Positions 35,995-45,981 of a stretch of 64,000 nucleotides of DNA are shown piece after piece. The position numbers and the translations under genes were made by a program. Source of the stretch: Colivivens sp964452915 (GTDB taxonomy: Bacteria; Bacteroidota; Bacteroidia; Bacteroidales; Bacteroidaceae); the NCBI GenBank assembly GCA_964452915.1, contig CAYVNW010000003.1, positions 1 to 64,000 on the forward strand. The letters are read 5' to 3'. Below the pieces are notes generated by a model. The model did not search any database. It was not told the DNA's origin and saw only the letters and a list, made by a program, of their open reading frames with translations. Numbering within the stretch: position 1 is the first letter of the stretch; every line of letters begins with the position of its first letter.

Positions 35995-38043
35995 TTATAA
36001 CTTGTCTTCCGGATATATTTCATTGTTGTATACACTCCTTGGACAGAGCTCTATGTAGTCGAACGCAAATGTTCCATTTGTCGTTTCGAGTTTCTGCTGA
36101 ACACGTATATAGTGTTCTGTCTTGCCATCCGAATGGAATGTGGTGAAGACACGGCGAAGCGTATTATTATGAGTTCGGAATGGATTACGCGATCCGTTTC
36201 CGTCTCCGTCTCCATACGACGTAGGGCCCTTCATCCATCCACGGTTGTGCATAGCTTTGTCATACGCTGCAATAGACTCGTCATCACCAAGTACATCATC
36301 AGATCTCCATCCTACAACAGGGTTTTCTCCCGCCACTCGCATGTCAACAGGGATTCCACACGGTGCACCATCGAGATAAACCTGAATGATACCACGGTTT
36401 GTGAAATTGATACATGTAGCTATACGGAACTCATAATCTCCTTCAGGAACCGGAGGCAACTTGAACGTCACGTCGTACTGTCCACAAATAGTAACTTCAT
36501 CACCTTGATATGACCAGAAGCCCAAATAACGAGGACGTACATGAAGGTGTGTCGTAACATCAGAATACGTGAAATATTTGGCTGAACCCGACTTAAATCC
36601 GATACATGTATTAATATTTTTCTTCGGGTCGGTTTCTGTCGACCAAACTCCATATTGGTACGGATAGCTTGAGTGTCCTCCTACTCCGGCCACTTTATGT
36701 CCACGAGCTCCACTTGTCATAAAGTCAGGAGACAGTGTTGAAGCGTCTATACGCATACGCTCATTAAGTGTCACCTCCTGAGTATTGCGGCCATAATCGA
36801 TTATATCAGTAATATAATGGTATACTCCATTTACAGCAGTCTGGTTGACACCGGCCTCACTTGGAGAGAGGATCTTGGCACCAGGAACGAGGACGCCACG
36901 GCTATCCCTACGATTTTGTACGCCACGACGGTTTACATAACGTCCGGCTTGCGAGCCGTTAGGGAATGAAATCTTCATTATGGAGTAAGGCATCATTGTC
37001 TCATACCAATCAGCAACGTCCCAGTGGCGACGGTCGAAGTTGTTCAACATAGCATTATCAACCGTCAAAGTATTGTAGAATGCCTTTCGGTCAAGGAAGT
37101 GATAAGAGACAAAACGGTTGAGTGAGTTGCGCCTGTCTGTTTCATCGGTAACATTCGCATCCTCAGGATACACGTCGTCGTACACTTCCTTAGCATAAGC
37201 CCTAAGGTCGTCAATAGTATATATATTATGCTGTGCGAACACATCATTAGTCTCTATGAATCCAGTGTATCCATAATAGCGTTTCTCCATATAGAACACA
37301 TTGTCATACTCAGTTGCAGTAGAGTACGTGTGACCTTCATCCGTTGAATCAGGGCTACAATGATAACTCTCATCTATATAGTTCAGCATTGAGTCGTTCA
37401 TGTGAGTCAGAAGCAACGCATTATAGAAAAGTGAAATTGTGGAGTCTTTTGCCATCAAGTCAGGCAACATGTCTGAAGATGCGTCGATAACTCGGTCAAC
37501 AGTGTGAACGACGCCATTCTCTACAGAGTCGTCAGCAATTATAATCTGAGCGCTCTGGTTTACGAGATAACTGACTGTAATCTGACCAGGAACCGATACT
37601 GTATCTGAATCCACAGAGATTGTCAAATAACGGTCAAGCATATTCATTGTAGGCAGGGTCCCATCAGAAATCTCGGAGGTGAAATAAGCCTGCTCAATGA
37701 TGTGGGTAGCCGCAATTGTATCACAATCTTCGGTTGTAAGCTCATCTATAGAACTCATACCTCTACCTGCGAGATACAAGTTGATGGCATTATTAGTAGG
37801 AGCAAACACTGTATATGAGCCATATGTTCCCAAAAGGTCAAAGCTAACCAAGTTTGATCTTTGGATAATCTGAACGAACTCACTATATGTGTCTGGATTA
37901 TTGGTTAGATAGGTGTTAGCCATATCCCCCTTTGCAGTGTAGTAGTTCTCTACGCCTGGGTCATCAGAGCAACTGGCTATAACAGCCGCGACAGCCATCA
38001 GACACACTGCTATATATTTGTTCTTAAACATTACAAGTTTCAT
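35995..38043 (-). CDS. Fasciclin-domain lipoprotein 2
   Basis: 682 residues. Lipobox VIASC (C25; start 38043 or ATG 38031). First FAS1 domain: YSEFVQIIQRSNLVSF, YTVFAPTNNAINLYL, THIIEQAYF, VENGVVHTVDRVI. A second FAS1-like part lies near FVSYHFLDRKAFY and NGVYHYITDII. The C-terminal third resembles a jelly-roll binding module (YDVTFKLPPVPEGDYEFRI). It starts 2 nt after the SusD2 stop, so translation is coupled. Confidence 0.85.
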   Translation of the reverse strand: MKLVMFKNKYIAVCLMAVAAVIASCSDDPGVENYYTAKGDMANTYLTNNPDTYSEFVQIIQRSNLVSFDLLGTYGSYTVFAPTNNAINLYLAGRGMSSIDELTTEDCDTIAATHIIEQAYFTSEISDGTLPTMNMLDRYLTISVDSDTVSVPGQITVSYLVNQSAQIIIADDSVENGVVHTVDRVIDASSDMLPDLMAKDSTISLFYNALLLTHMNDSMLNYIDESYHCSPDSTDEGHTYSTATEYDNVFYMEKRYYGYTGFIETNDVFAQHNIYTIDDLRAYAKEVYDDVYPEDANVTDETDRRNSLNRFVSYHFLDRKAFYNTLTVDNAMLNNFDRRHWDVADWYETMMPYSIMKISFPNGSQAGRYVNRRGVQNRRDSRGVLVPGAKILSPSEAGVNQTAVNGVYHYITDIIDYGRNTQEVTLNERMRIDASTLSPDFMTSGARGHKVAGVGGHSSYPYQYGVWSTETDPKKNINTCIGFKSGSAKYFTYSDVTTHLHVRPRYLGFWSYQGDEVTICGQYDVTFKLPPVPEGDYEFRIATCINFTNRGIIQVYLDGAPCGIPVDMRVAGENPVVGWRSDDVLGDDESIAAYDKAMHNRGWMKGPTSYGDGDGNGSRNPFRTHNNTLRRVFTTFHSDGKTEHYIRVQQKLETTNGTFAFDYIELCPRSVYNNEIYPEDKL

Positions 38044-38045
38044 AA

Positions 38046-39890
38046 TTATAAGTTCCTTTCGTTTTTCTTTTCCTTATCATAAGACGGATTCTGAACCAAC
38101 AGGTTGTTGCGCTGGAGTTCTTCATAGGCGTATGGCATATAGAAGAAGTCAAGCATTGCCATCTTTATACCCATTGCCGCAGAGTTTGTAAATTTATTGC
38201 TCAGCTTACCTGCCGCATAAGTAGTAGTGCCTTCGCGACGTGCGCGACGCAACAAGTCATAATAGCGTTTGCCCTCAAACAACAGTTCGCGGCGGCGCTC
38301 GTGTTCAACCAAGTTTGCATATGCCGTGCTGTTGGTTAATTGAGTCTTCTGCGGACGCGCGCTGGCAGTAGCACGTGGAGCCGAGCGTGAATATACCGCA
38401 TCAACGATGTTAAACACGTCATTATAGTATTCCTGAGCCGTTGAGAACACATTGCCATAAGCAGCCCTTGTCTTTACCGCACTTGTGGTGTCGGCATGAG
38501 TGTCAAGGTAGCTGGCAATCTGAACCTCGGCTTCAGCCTTCATAAGCATAACGTCGGTAAGGCGATAGATAATCCAGTTGGCATAATTTTGAGTCCGAGG
38601 CTCATAGTTCAGAGAAGTTACACCATTTCTCCAAGTATTTGCATTGCCAACATTTACAGACATTTGATTACAAACGTACTTTGCAATTCCAAATGACTCA
38701 GAATCGCTCCACTTGAAATATTCCTGACTGCGGAAATCGTATGAAGTGTAGACAGATGAATTGTCATAATCATACGATTCAGGAGCTCCGTTCGACAACA
38801 TATTCTCATTTCCAGCCAAGTAAGCTCCAGTTGTGAACCCGTCATCATTGTTTCCATACAAACTTGCTACAGCAGAGTTTTTAGTTCCACTTGAGGCCTC
38901 ATTTGCATCGAACGCGAGTTCGAAAATAGTTTCAAACGAATGTCCTGTTCCAAATATTAGGTTATAGGCTTTTGCGGTCGTTCCCGAAGATGTAGAAGCA
39001 TCTCCTTCGGCCCACTCCTGGATTAAAGGGTAGCCATAATCCGCATATATATCACGATCTATCTGACTCCGCAGAGTACCATAACGGTCTTCTCTGTATT
39101 CATCAACCTTGCTCTTGATAATTTCATCACAATACTCGACACACTTTTGGTAATTCGCATAGTTGGTAGCTGCATCAACAGAAGCGTTAGATGCCTTCCA
39201 AAGATACAAATCTGCCAGCAAAGCATATACGGCGTTTCTTGTAATAAGGCCAGAGTTTTCGTTCTCCACTTCATAACGTTTAGGGGCATATGTACCATAT
39301 TCCTCCAGGTCCATTATCAGAGTATCAACTATCAGGTCTCCACTTGTCGCAGGGATGACATAGTTTTGATCATCTTCAATAGAAGCAACCAACGAGAAAG
39401 GCACGTCTTTGAATGTGCGTACCAAATAGAAGTAGCACAAGGCGCGGATTGTCTTTACTTCAGCCAATGTCTGTCTGAGATCGGACTCTGTGAAGTTAGG
39501 ATCACGATCCTGTACAATCGGAGCATATTGCTCAACAGTGTTACAGCGGTTGATAACTTTATAGAAATCTTTCCACTCGCAATAAGAATTGGTTTCAAGG
39601 ATGTTTCCGTTAAGGAGATACTTCAAATCATTGCTGGCGTTTGCGATCCGCTTTCCTGACTGAATATTATCCGAACGACCCTCGCCCCAAATAATCATAC
39701 GCTCGACAACGCTACTCTCAGTCAATCCCTCATAGCAAGAACGAACGACACTGGTAACATCATCCTTATTAGTCCAATAGTTCTCCAATATGACTGTATC
39801 CAACGGAAGCAATTCGACATCGCAGGAAGCCAAAGCCATACTTGCGCATACAGCCAAACCAATAGACTTTATTTTATTATTTAGTTTCAT
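38046..39890 (-). CDS. SusD/RagB-like outer-membrane lipoprotein (pair 2)
   Basis: 614 residues. Lipobox LASC (C23), then DVELLPLDT. Typical SusD features: ENYWTNKDDVTSVVRSCYEGL, AEVKTIRALCYFYLVRTF, NAVYALLADLYLWKA, LTDVMLMKAEAEVQIA and EHERRRELLFEGKRYYDLLR, the standard C-terminal signature. It partners the SusC protein encoded 11 nt upstream. Confidence 0.95.
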   Translation of the reverse strand: MKLNNKIKSIGLAVCASMALASCDVELLPLDTVILENYWTNKDDVTSVVRSCYEGLTESSVVERMIIWGEGRSDNIQSGKRIANASNDLKYLLNGNILETNSYCEWKDFYKVINRCNTVEQYAPIVQDRDPNFTESDLRQTLAEVKTIRALCYFYLVRTFKDVPFSLVASIEDDQNYVIPATSGDLIVDTLIMDLEEYGTYAPKRYEVENENSGLITRNAVYALLADLYLWKASNASVDAATNYANYQKCVEYCDEIIKSKVDEYREDRYGTLRSQIDRDIYADYGYPLIQEWAEGDASTSSGTTAKAYNLIFGTGHSFETIFELAFDANEASSGTKNSAVASLYGNNDDGFTTGAYLAGNENMLSNGAPESYDYDNSSVYTSYDFRSQEYFKWSDSESFGIAKYVCNQMSVNVGNANTWRNGVTSLNYEPRTQNYANWIIYRLTDVMLMKAEAEVQIASYLDTHADTTSAVKTRAAYGNVFSTAQEYYNDVFNIVDAVYSRSAPRATASARPQKTQLTNSTAYANLVEHERRRELLFEGKRYYDLLRRARREGTTTYAAGKLSNKFTNSAAMGIKMAMLDFFYMPYAYEELQRNNLLVQNPSYDKEKKNERNL

Positions 39891-39901
39891 TGTTATTGAT
39901 T

Positions 39902-42900
39902 TTAGAATCCAACATTCACATTAAGAGTAAACGACTTAGCACGTGGAGTACGACCATTGTCTGTTGCAGCAGAATAGCCACCCTGTGAAACCTCTGGATC
40001 TGCGCCTGAGTACTTTGTAAGTATGAACAGGTTGTTGAGGTTCAGGTATGTGTTAAGGGTCTTTACTCCGAATTGCTTCAAGAACTTAGCCTTGCAGTTG
40101 TAAGAGAAACTTACGTAGTTGCAACGGAGGTAATCAGCCTTTTCAACGAAACGGTCGGAACCGAGCCAGTTGTAACCATCGTTATAAAGGGCTCTCGGTA
40201 TTTCTGTGATATCGCCTTCGTTGTGCCAGCGCCAGTTGACTGCGCGTGACTGGTTATTGTTGTTATACATGCTTTCCGCATTCATACGGGCTGCATTGAC
40301 AACCTTCTGGCCCAAACGATAAACGAACTGGATGTTAAGACCGAAGTCCTTGTACTTAAACTTGAATCCGAAACCACCATTCAACTTAGGCAGAGAAGAA
40401 CCGAGGTAAACGATATCCAACTCATTGATCTGACCGTCATGGTTGATGTCCTCGTATTTTGCGTCACCGCCTTTGAATATATAGTTCTGACCCGCGTAAT
40501 CGAATACCATGTCTTTTGCACGGCCATTCTCATTCAGAATAACCTCGCCATTGGCGTTACGCGCTACCGGAGCGTCAGGACCACTTACGCCTGGTACCTC
40601 CTCGGCACTATACTCGCTGTAAGCATATACACCTTTATAGCGGAATCCATAAATTGAACCTATAGGGTTCTTGATTTGAACACGTGACAGATACTGACCG
40701 TTTGCATAGTTGAACTCTGCATTATAACCGTCGAGGATCATGGAGTTCATCTCAAGGATACGGTTACGGTTGTTCGAGAACGACATGTTGAAGTCCATTG
40801 AGAAGTTTCCTCTCTTTATGATGCGGTTACCGTTGATGTTGAATTCCCATCCGTTGTTACGCACCTTACCTGTAAGCTTGGCAGGAATGGTAGAGAAACC
40901 TGAAGATGTAGGTATTGGATATGCAGCAACCTGCTCAGATTTGTTGGTATAGATTTGGACATCTCCGGACAGCCTGTCGTTAAAGAGACTGAAGTTTGAG
41001 CCAAAGTTCCAAGTATCCTGGTTGGCAGGGCGGATAACCGTAAGCCTGATTTGCTGAGGAGCTACCGCTGTTACCCCCATGTATGAACCGGTAGAACTAT
41101 ATGTACTATACATTGAAGTTGCGCCACCAGTCTGACGGCCCGAACGTCCCCAACCAACAGAAAGTGACAACATGTTGAGCCATTTCAAACTTTCCATGAA
41201 CTTCTCGTCTGTGATGTTCCAACGACCGGAAATTCCGTAATACTTACCCCATTCTTTAGGGTTACCATTCGATTTATCAAAACGCGCGGTGAAGTCAAAC
41301 GCATATTTACCTTTGTAAGCGTAGTGAGTTTGGAATGCGAAGTTTTCCGACTTCGAGCGTCCATAACCTGAGCCAAAGCTTGAGATTACACCACCGGCAA
41401 GGGCAGATGTGATATCGCTCGTGGCGATCCACCTACGTCCAAGGCTCTGTGAAGAGCTGTTGCCTGAGCCGTATTCACCACGAAGTAATATTGACAATCT
41501 GTGATCCTCATTATTGAAATGCGGAACGAAGGTCAAGCTATGACGTGTAGTGAAACTGTTGCTCTTGCTTGAGCTGGTCGATGCAATGTTCGAATTATCT
41601 CCCGTCCATCCACTGGTTTGCAGAATTGATGGTGAGAATGACTTTGAATCGGAATTTGTCACATTGAAGTTAATTTGCCCTGTATAGGTCAAACGGTGAG
41701 AGTCCTCACTTGCCCCGAGGATATCATAGTTGAGGATAAACTCAGGAGAGAGGGTCAGGTTATTGCTGCGGGTTTTGTTTAAATAAGCGTATGCGACAGG
41801 GTTCATGACACCAAGTTGATCACTCAATTGATCAGACGTATACTCTTTCTGCATGATGTAATATTCACCTGTTGAACGTTCATTTTCATCTTCCTCGTAT
41901 ACAGCTACGTTTGGCATTTTCTTGTATGCAGTACCAAGAAGGCCCTTGTCGGTATCCTTTCTTTCTGTATATGACAAACTGAAGTTGGTCTGGACAGTAA
42001 TACGTGTTGATACATAATAGTCGAGAGCCACACGTGTAGTGTAACGGTTCAAGCGCTCATGTATTGCCGCACCCGACTGATTATCGTAACCACCTGAAAC
42101 ACGGAAGCGCGCTTTCTCACCACCACCGGAAAGTGATACGTAATGCTGGTGATACATACCAAAACGCTTAACCTCGTCTTCCCAGTCCGTGTTGTTGTTG
42201 AACATGTGGTACTGAGAATAGTTCGGGTCGTAGTTGATTTCAGGTATGTAGTTTGTTGATGTATTGTCGGAAATAGAGCTGTTCAAAGTAGGATTGAAAT
42301 AAGCTTCCTTCAAGTACATTGTATAGTCGTCACCATTGAGCACCTGGATACCTTTCGGCTGCCATGTACCAGTGAAACGATAAGAGTAATTGACACGGGT
42401 CTTACCTTTCTGACCACGTTTTGTTTTGATTTCGATTACACCATTCGCACCATGAGAACCCCAGATAGCTGTAGCGGCGGCATCCTTGAGGACCGTGATA
42501 CTTTCGATATCCTCAGGGTTGACCTGCAACAATTCAGCGAAGCGCTCCTCAGTTGCCGAACTATAGTCGAAGTCGTCAGATACATCTTCTTCCCAGATAT
42601 TACCATTTACAACGATAAGCGGCTCTGCATTACCAGTGATTGTGCTGACACCACGCAAACGCATTGTAGTACCGGCACCAAGGCTACCTGAATTCATCAC
42701 GATATCCAAACCGGAAATACGTCCTTGAAGAGCCTCGTCAACAGATGTAAGTGCCAATCCCTCGAATTCCTTCATATCGATCGTCTGCTGAGCGGTAGAA
42801 ATTTCCGTTACAGGGATTGAAAGTCCGGTGCTTTGAGTTTTCTTGACTCCCTTGATGGTGACCACCTCGATTTGAGTATTGCTCTTCAATACGATCTTGA

Positions 42901-43189
42901 ACACCTTTTTATTAATAGGTAGAGTCTGTTTTTGGTATCCGACGTATGAAACCTGAATATGGTCCTTAGGATTCACACAACGGAAGGAGAAGTTACCATT
43001 GATATCAGTAACTCCATGGGCGACGATACGGTTCGTGTTGTCGATCTCCACAACGTTTACCATCATCAATGGTTCTATATCATCGGAGACAGTACCAGAG
43101 ATTACGTCACCAGCTTTTACCTGTGCCTGTGCCATTGTGCAGAAGCAGGATAAAAGCATTAGCATTGATATTATTTTTCTCATACTCAT
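39902..43189 (-). CDS. SusC/RagA TonB-dependent outer-membrane transporter (pair 2)
   Basis: 1095 residues. Signal peptide (MRKIISMLMLLSCFC...AQAQ), carboxypeptidase-regulatory-like domain (VISGTVSDDIEPLMMVNV), plug (VDEALQGRISGLDIVMN, TTMRLRGVSTITGNAEPLIV, ESITVLKDAAATAIWGSHG) and the TonB-dependent barrel ending RAKSFTLNVNVGF. It starts 2 nt after the fasciclin 3 gene. Confidence 0.95.
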   Translation of the reverse strand: MSMRKIISMLMLLSCFCTMAQAQVKAGDVISGTVSDDIEPLMMVNVVEIDNTNRIVAHGVTDINGNFSFRCVNPKDHIQVSYVGYQKQTLPINKKVFKIVLKSNTQIEVVTIKGVKKTQSTGLSIPVTEISTAQQTIDMKEFEGLALTSVDEALQGRISGLDIVMNSGSLGAGTTMRLRGVSTITGNAEPLIVVNGNIWEEDVSDDFDYSSATEERFAELLQVNPEDIESITVLKDAAATAIWGSHGANGVIEIKTKRGQKGKTRVNYSYRFTGTWQPKGIQVLNGDDYTMYLKEAYFNPTLNSSISDNTSTNYIPEINYDPNYSQYHMFNNNTDWEDEVKRFGMYHQHYVSLSGGGEKARFRVSGGYDNQSGAAIHERLNRYTTRVALDYYVSTRITVQTNFSLSYTERKDTDKGLLGTAYKKMPNVAVYEEDENERSTGEYYIMQKEYTSDQLSDQLGVMNPVAYAYLNKTRSNNLTLSPEFILNYDILGASEDSHRLTYTGQINFNVTNSDSKSFSPSILQTSGWTGDNSNIASTSSSKSNSFTTRHSLTFVPHFNNEDHRLSILLRGEYGSGNSSSQSLGRRWIATSDITSALAGGVISSFGSGYGRSKSENFAFQTHYAYKGKYAFDFTARFDKSNGNPKEWGKYYGISGRWNITDEKFMESLKWLNMLSLSVGWGRSGRQTGGATSMYSTYSSTGSYMGVTAVAPQQIRLTVIRPANQDTWNFGSNFSLFNDRLSGDVQIYTNKSEQVAAYPIPTSSGFSTIPAKLTGKVRNNGWEFNINGNRIIKRGNFSMDFNMSFSNNRNRILEMNSMILDGYNAEFNYANGQYLSRVQIKNPIGSIYGFRYKGVYAYSEYSAEEVPGVSGPDAPVARNANGEVILNENGRAKDMVFDYAGQNYIFKGGDAKYEDINHDGQINELDIVYLGSSLPKLNGGFGFKFKYKDFGLNIQFVYRLGQKVVNAARMNAESMYNNNNQSRAVNWRWHNEGDITEIPRALYNDGYNWLGSDRFVEKADYLRCNYVSFSYNCKAKFLKQFGVKTLNTYLNLNNLFILTKYSGADPEVSQGGYSAATDNGRTPRAKSFTLNVNVGF

Positions 43190-43191
43190 AG

Positions 43192-45921
43192 TTATTTACG
43201 CGTTTTTACTGCCTCCTCTTCCTCGTCTGTATAAACATCGTTAGGAGAGTAAATAAACTGATTGTTCTCAGGTTTAGTCAAATCGGTTCCCACCTTATAT
43301 TTATATAGGAGCGGGTGATCGACTGCATGAAGTACGACACTTGAAGATGTCTCAATTAAAGTAGCGCTCTCTACTCTTGAGTTGTTGAGCCAATATTCAC
43401 GCGCCATCACATTGTACATCTTATCCTTGTCAACTGCCTGACGGTCAGAGTTAACACCTTCTACATAAAGATTGCTTCCATCAACTTCAACAGCGAGTTT
43501 GAAGGAACGGCCTGTTGCCGGGTTGATCTTGGCAGTCTCATAGTTACCTCCGTCAAAACCTTCATCTACAAAGATTGAGTTATCTTGAATGTGATACTTA
43601 ACAAAGTCGAGCAACACTTTACGCAGGTGAGCGGCAGAGTCTGTTATGTCGATATATATATCCGTTGAGTCATCGGCATCAATTGCCATTGCCTCATCAA
43701 GCATTTCGAGTGTAGGAAGTCCCATGGCGTATGCCTCTTCCATTGCCTCGTTTGTAGGAGCATAGATGGTGTAGTGGTACGTATTGAGCAAGTAACCAAC
43801 GTTTTTACCGTCTTCAGGGATGTAAATCAAGTTACCTCTCTTTGAAGCCGAGGACCAGTTGACCGAGCTGTTAGTGTTTGTTGACAAGGCACCACTCTCT
43901 TGAAGTACCGCAAAGAATTCAGAGAAGTCGTCGTTCTCACCCAGAACATCGCTGACAGCCTTATGGGAGCCATAAAGTGGAGACTCAACCACGTAAGACT
44001 TACCATTATCCATACTGTAGATCTTAGTTACGATCTCAGGTGCGTTTTGTTCAACTTGCCAGCCACCAGCTGCAGTCATTGAACCTTCTACATCAATTTG
44101 TCCGCCAACCTTTATATAGTTTCTACCTTTTGTTTGGTAATAGTACTTGCCTGGCTGAATAGCACCAATGACAATGATGTTGTCGAGGATATCTTCAAGA
44201 CGGTCATAAACCTGGTCGGTTCCAGAACTTCCAGTAATCATAGTGACAGAGTCACCCTGAATCCAAGATCCGTCTTCCAACTGAGAAGCTTTGTATACTG
44301 TCGCACGAATGCGGGCGTATGCGTTCCTACCATTAGGGTCGTAAGTGAATTTCCACATATGAGTTTCAGACTGACCGAGTGATACAGGGTCGATGTAAGT
44401 GAGCATACCGTTGTTGAGCGGAATGAAGAAACTATATGTAGAAACCATTGAGTTCAAGTAAGCGTCGAACTGAAGTATCGAGATGGCATTGTAGATGACA
44501 CTCATGGCATCTGTTACCAATGCAGGGAAGAGGACAGACGAATAGCTTGTTGGAGCGAACACTTTGTTTGTCTGGTAAACTGCTCCATTGCATCCCATGA
44601 ATACACTGTCGACATCCGAAGTCGTGATGCCCATCTCCATTGCAGCATCGTTGAGAACTGAGTTGAATTTTGAAGGTACAGAACCGACAAATGACATAAG
44701 TTGGTTGTTACGGATAAGCTCCCTGACGACACGGTTAGGGACATTATCCCAAGTACCATAGTTGTCTTTAAGAACAGCACCTCCGCCGTTGTTCCACCAA
44801 TTATCGAGAGCTTCATTTGTTGGAACGAGCATTGTACCCATATCCTCCATAGTCTCATCACGACTAGGGTCGTTGATTGAGCCTGGATTGTAGCGGTTCC
44901 ATCCCGGATCGTACTTTATAAGAGCCTCGACAGAATTTCCATCCTTGTCTGTGTTACGCTCATGTGAAGTGATACCGAGACTTTCGCTTCCGCGAGTTGC
45001 GAAATAACTCTTCTCATAAACAGAGTCGACATCCGTTCCGTAGATCTCATTGTAGCGTCGGGTCAGCGTGAAATCATAGATTGGAGCCGAGAAACGCTCG
45101 AGCAATGAGCTGTACTGACTGAATTGCGGTTTAACACGAATAATCTCCGCCATATTGTCGAGTGGGAGCATCACCTTATTTACTTTATGCAAGAAACCAT
45201 TCTTACAAAAGATGTTTGCCTCTATAACTTTGCAGTCGTTGACGTATGCGTCATCAGAAACATGTGTTCCGGCTGGTTGGTTGTAAAGGAAATCGACGTC
45301 TGTTCCCGTAATCATATTCTGCTCCAAGAAACGAGGCAGCAAATGAATCATAGGTGATGCACCAGAACCGTCTTTAAAAAGTCTGATAGTGTCATGTGTC
45401 TGAGCCAGATTAGTCCAATACGATGTCTGTGGAATCTGAGGATCTGACATTGAGACAATCAAAACACTATCGTAAACTTGGAGAGATGCGGTACGACGCA
45501 TACACTCGCCTTCGATAGGTCCCTGTACGCTTGAAAGCATACTGATAGGGTACGGGTTGTCGACCATTGATGAACGAAGAATAATCTTCTTCTGAGCGTC
45601 GGTTAACTGGTCGTAGCTTGTAACACCCCATGAATTGTTTGCATAGAACTCAGCAAAAGCGTCGTCGTCTGCAATGAACAGGGTCTTACTACCTGTTTTC
45701 GACAATGTTTCCGTTTCACCCAGATCATCAATTAGCTGCAAGAAATTCTTATAGTTTCCAGCATCTGCCATATAACCATAGATGGTATTCAACCCTGTAG
45801 GCTGATCATCATCCAGATTATAGTCCGGCGTACATGCATTGAACCATAGAGCGGCAGCACACAAGGCACCTCCAGTCAGGAGATGTCTGCATAATTTGTT
45901 ACTCTGAAAGTTTAACAACAT
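43192..45921 (-). CDS. Large fasciclin-domain lipoprotein 3
   Basis: 909 residues. Lipobox WFNAC (C30), then TPDYNLDDDQP. At least two clear FAS1 domains: residues about 45-240 (GNYKNFLQLIDDLG, TLFIADDDAFAEFYAN, FCKNGFLHKVNKVMLP) and the C-terminal one (YTIYAPTNEAMEEAYAMG, LLDFVKYHIQDNSIF). Two further FAS1-like stretches lie between them (MLVPTNEALDNWWNNG, SYSFFIPLNNGMLTYI). Likely a surface adhesion or ligand-capturing protein. It follows the CotH gene by 60 nt. Confidence 0.85.
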   Translation of the reverse strand: MLLNFQSNKLCRHLLTGGALCAAALWFNACTPDYNLDDDQPTGLNTIYGYMADAGNYKNFLQLIDDLGETETLSKTGSKTLFIADDDAFAEFYANNSWGVTSYDQLTDAQKKIILRSSMVDNPYPISMLSSVQGPIEGECMRRTASLQVYDSVLIVSMSDPQIPQTSYWTNLAQTHDTIRLFKDGSGASPMIHLLPRFLEQNMITGTDVDFLYNQPAGTHVSDDAYVNDCKVIEANIFCKNGFLHKVNKVMLPLDNMAEIIRVKPQFSQYSSLLERFSAPIYDFTLTRRYNEIYGTDVDSVYEKSYFATRGSESLGITSHERNTDKDGNSVEALIKYDPGWNRYNPGSINDPSRDETMEDMGTMLVPTNEALDNWWNNGGGAVLKDNYGTWDNVPNRVVRELIRNNQLMSFVGSVPSKFNSVLNDAAMEMGITTSDVDSVFMGCNGAVYQTNKVFAPTSYSSVLFPALVTDAMSVIYNAISILQFDAYLNSMVSTYSFFIPLNNGMLTYIDPVSLGQSETHMWKFTYDPNGRNAYARIRATVYKASQLEDGSWIQGDSVTMITGSSGTDQVYDRLEDILDNIIVIGAIQPGKYYYQTKGRNYIKVGGQIDVEGSMTAAGGWQVEQNAPEIVTKIYSMDNGKSYVVESPLYGSHKAVSDVLGENDDFSEFFAVLQESGALSTNTNSSVNWSSASKRGNLIYIPEDGKNVGYLLNTYHYTIYAPTNEAMEEAYAMGLPTLEMLDEAMAIDADDSTDIYIDITDSAAHLRKVLLDFVKYHIQDNSIFVDEGFDGGNYETAKINPATGRSFKLAVEVDGSNLYVEGVNSDRQAVDKDKMYNVMAREYWLNNSRVESATLIETSSSVVLHAVDHPLLYKYKVGTDLTKPENNQFIYSPNDVYTDEEEEAVKTRK

Positions 45922-45981
45922 AATTTTTAATCATTAATTAATTTATATATTATATTTTATCTACTTATGTTCTCTCTTGTT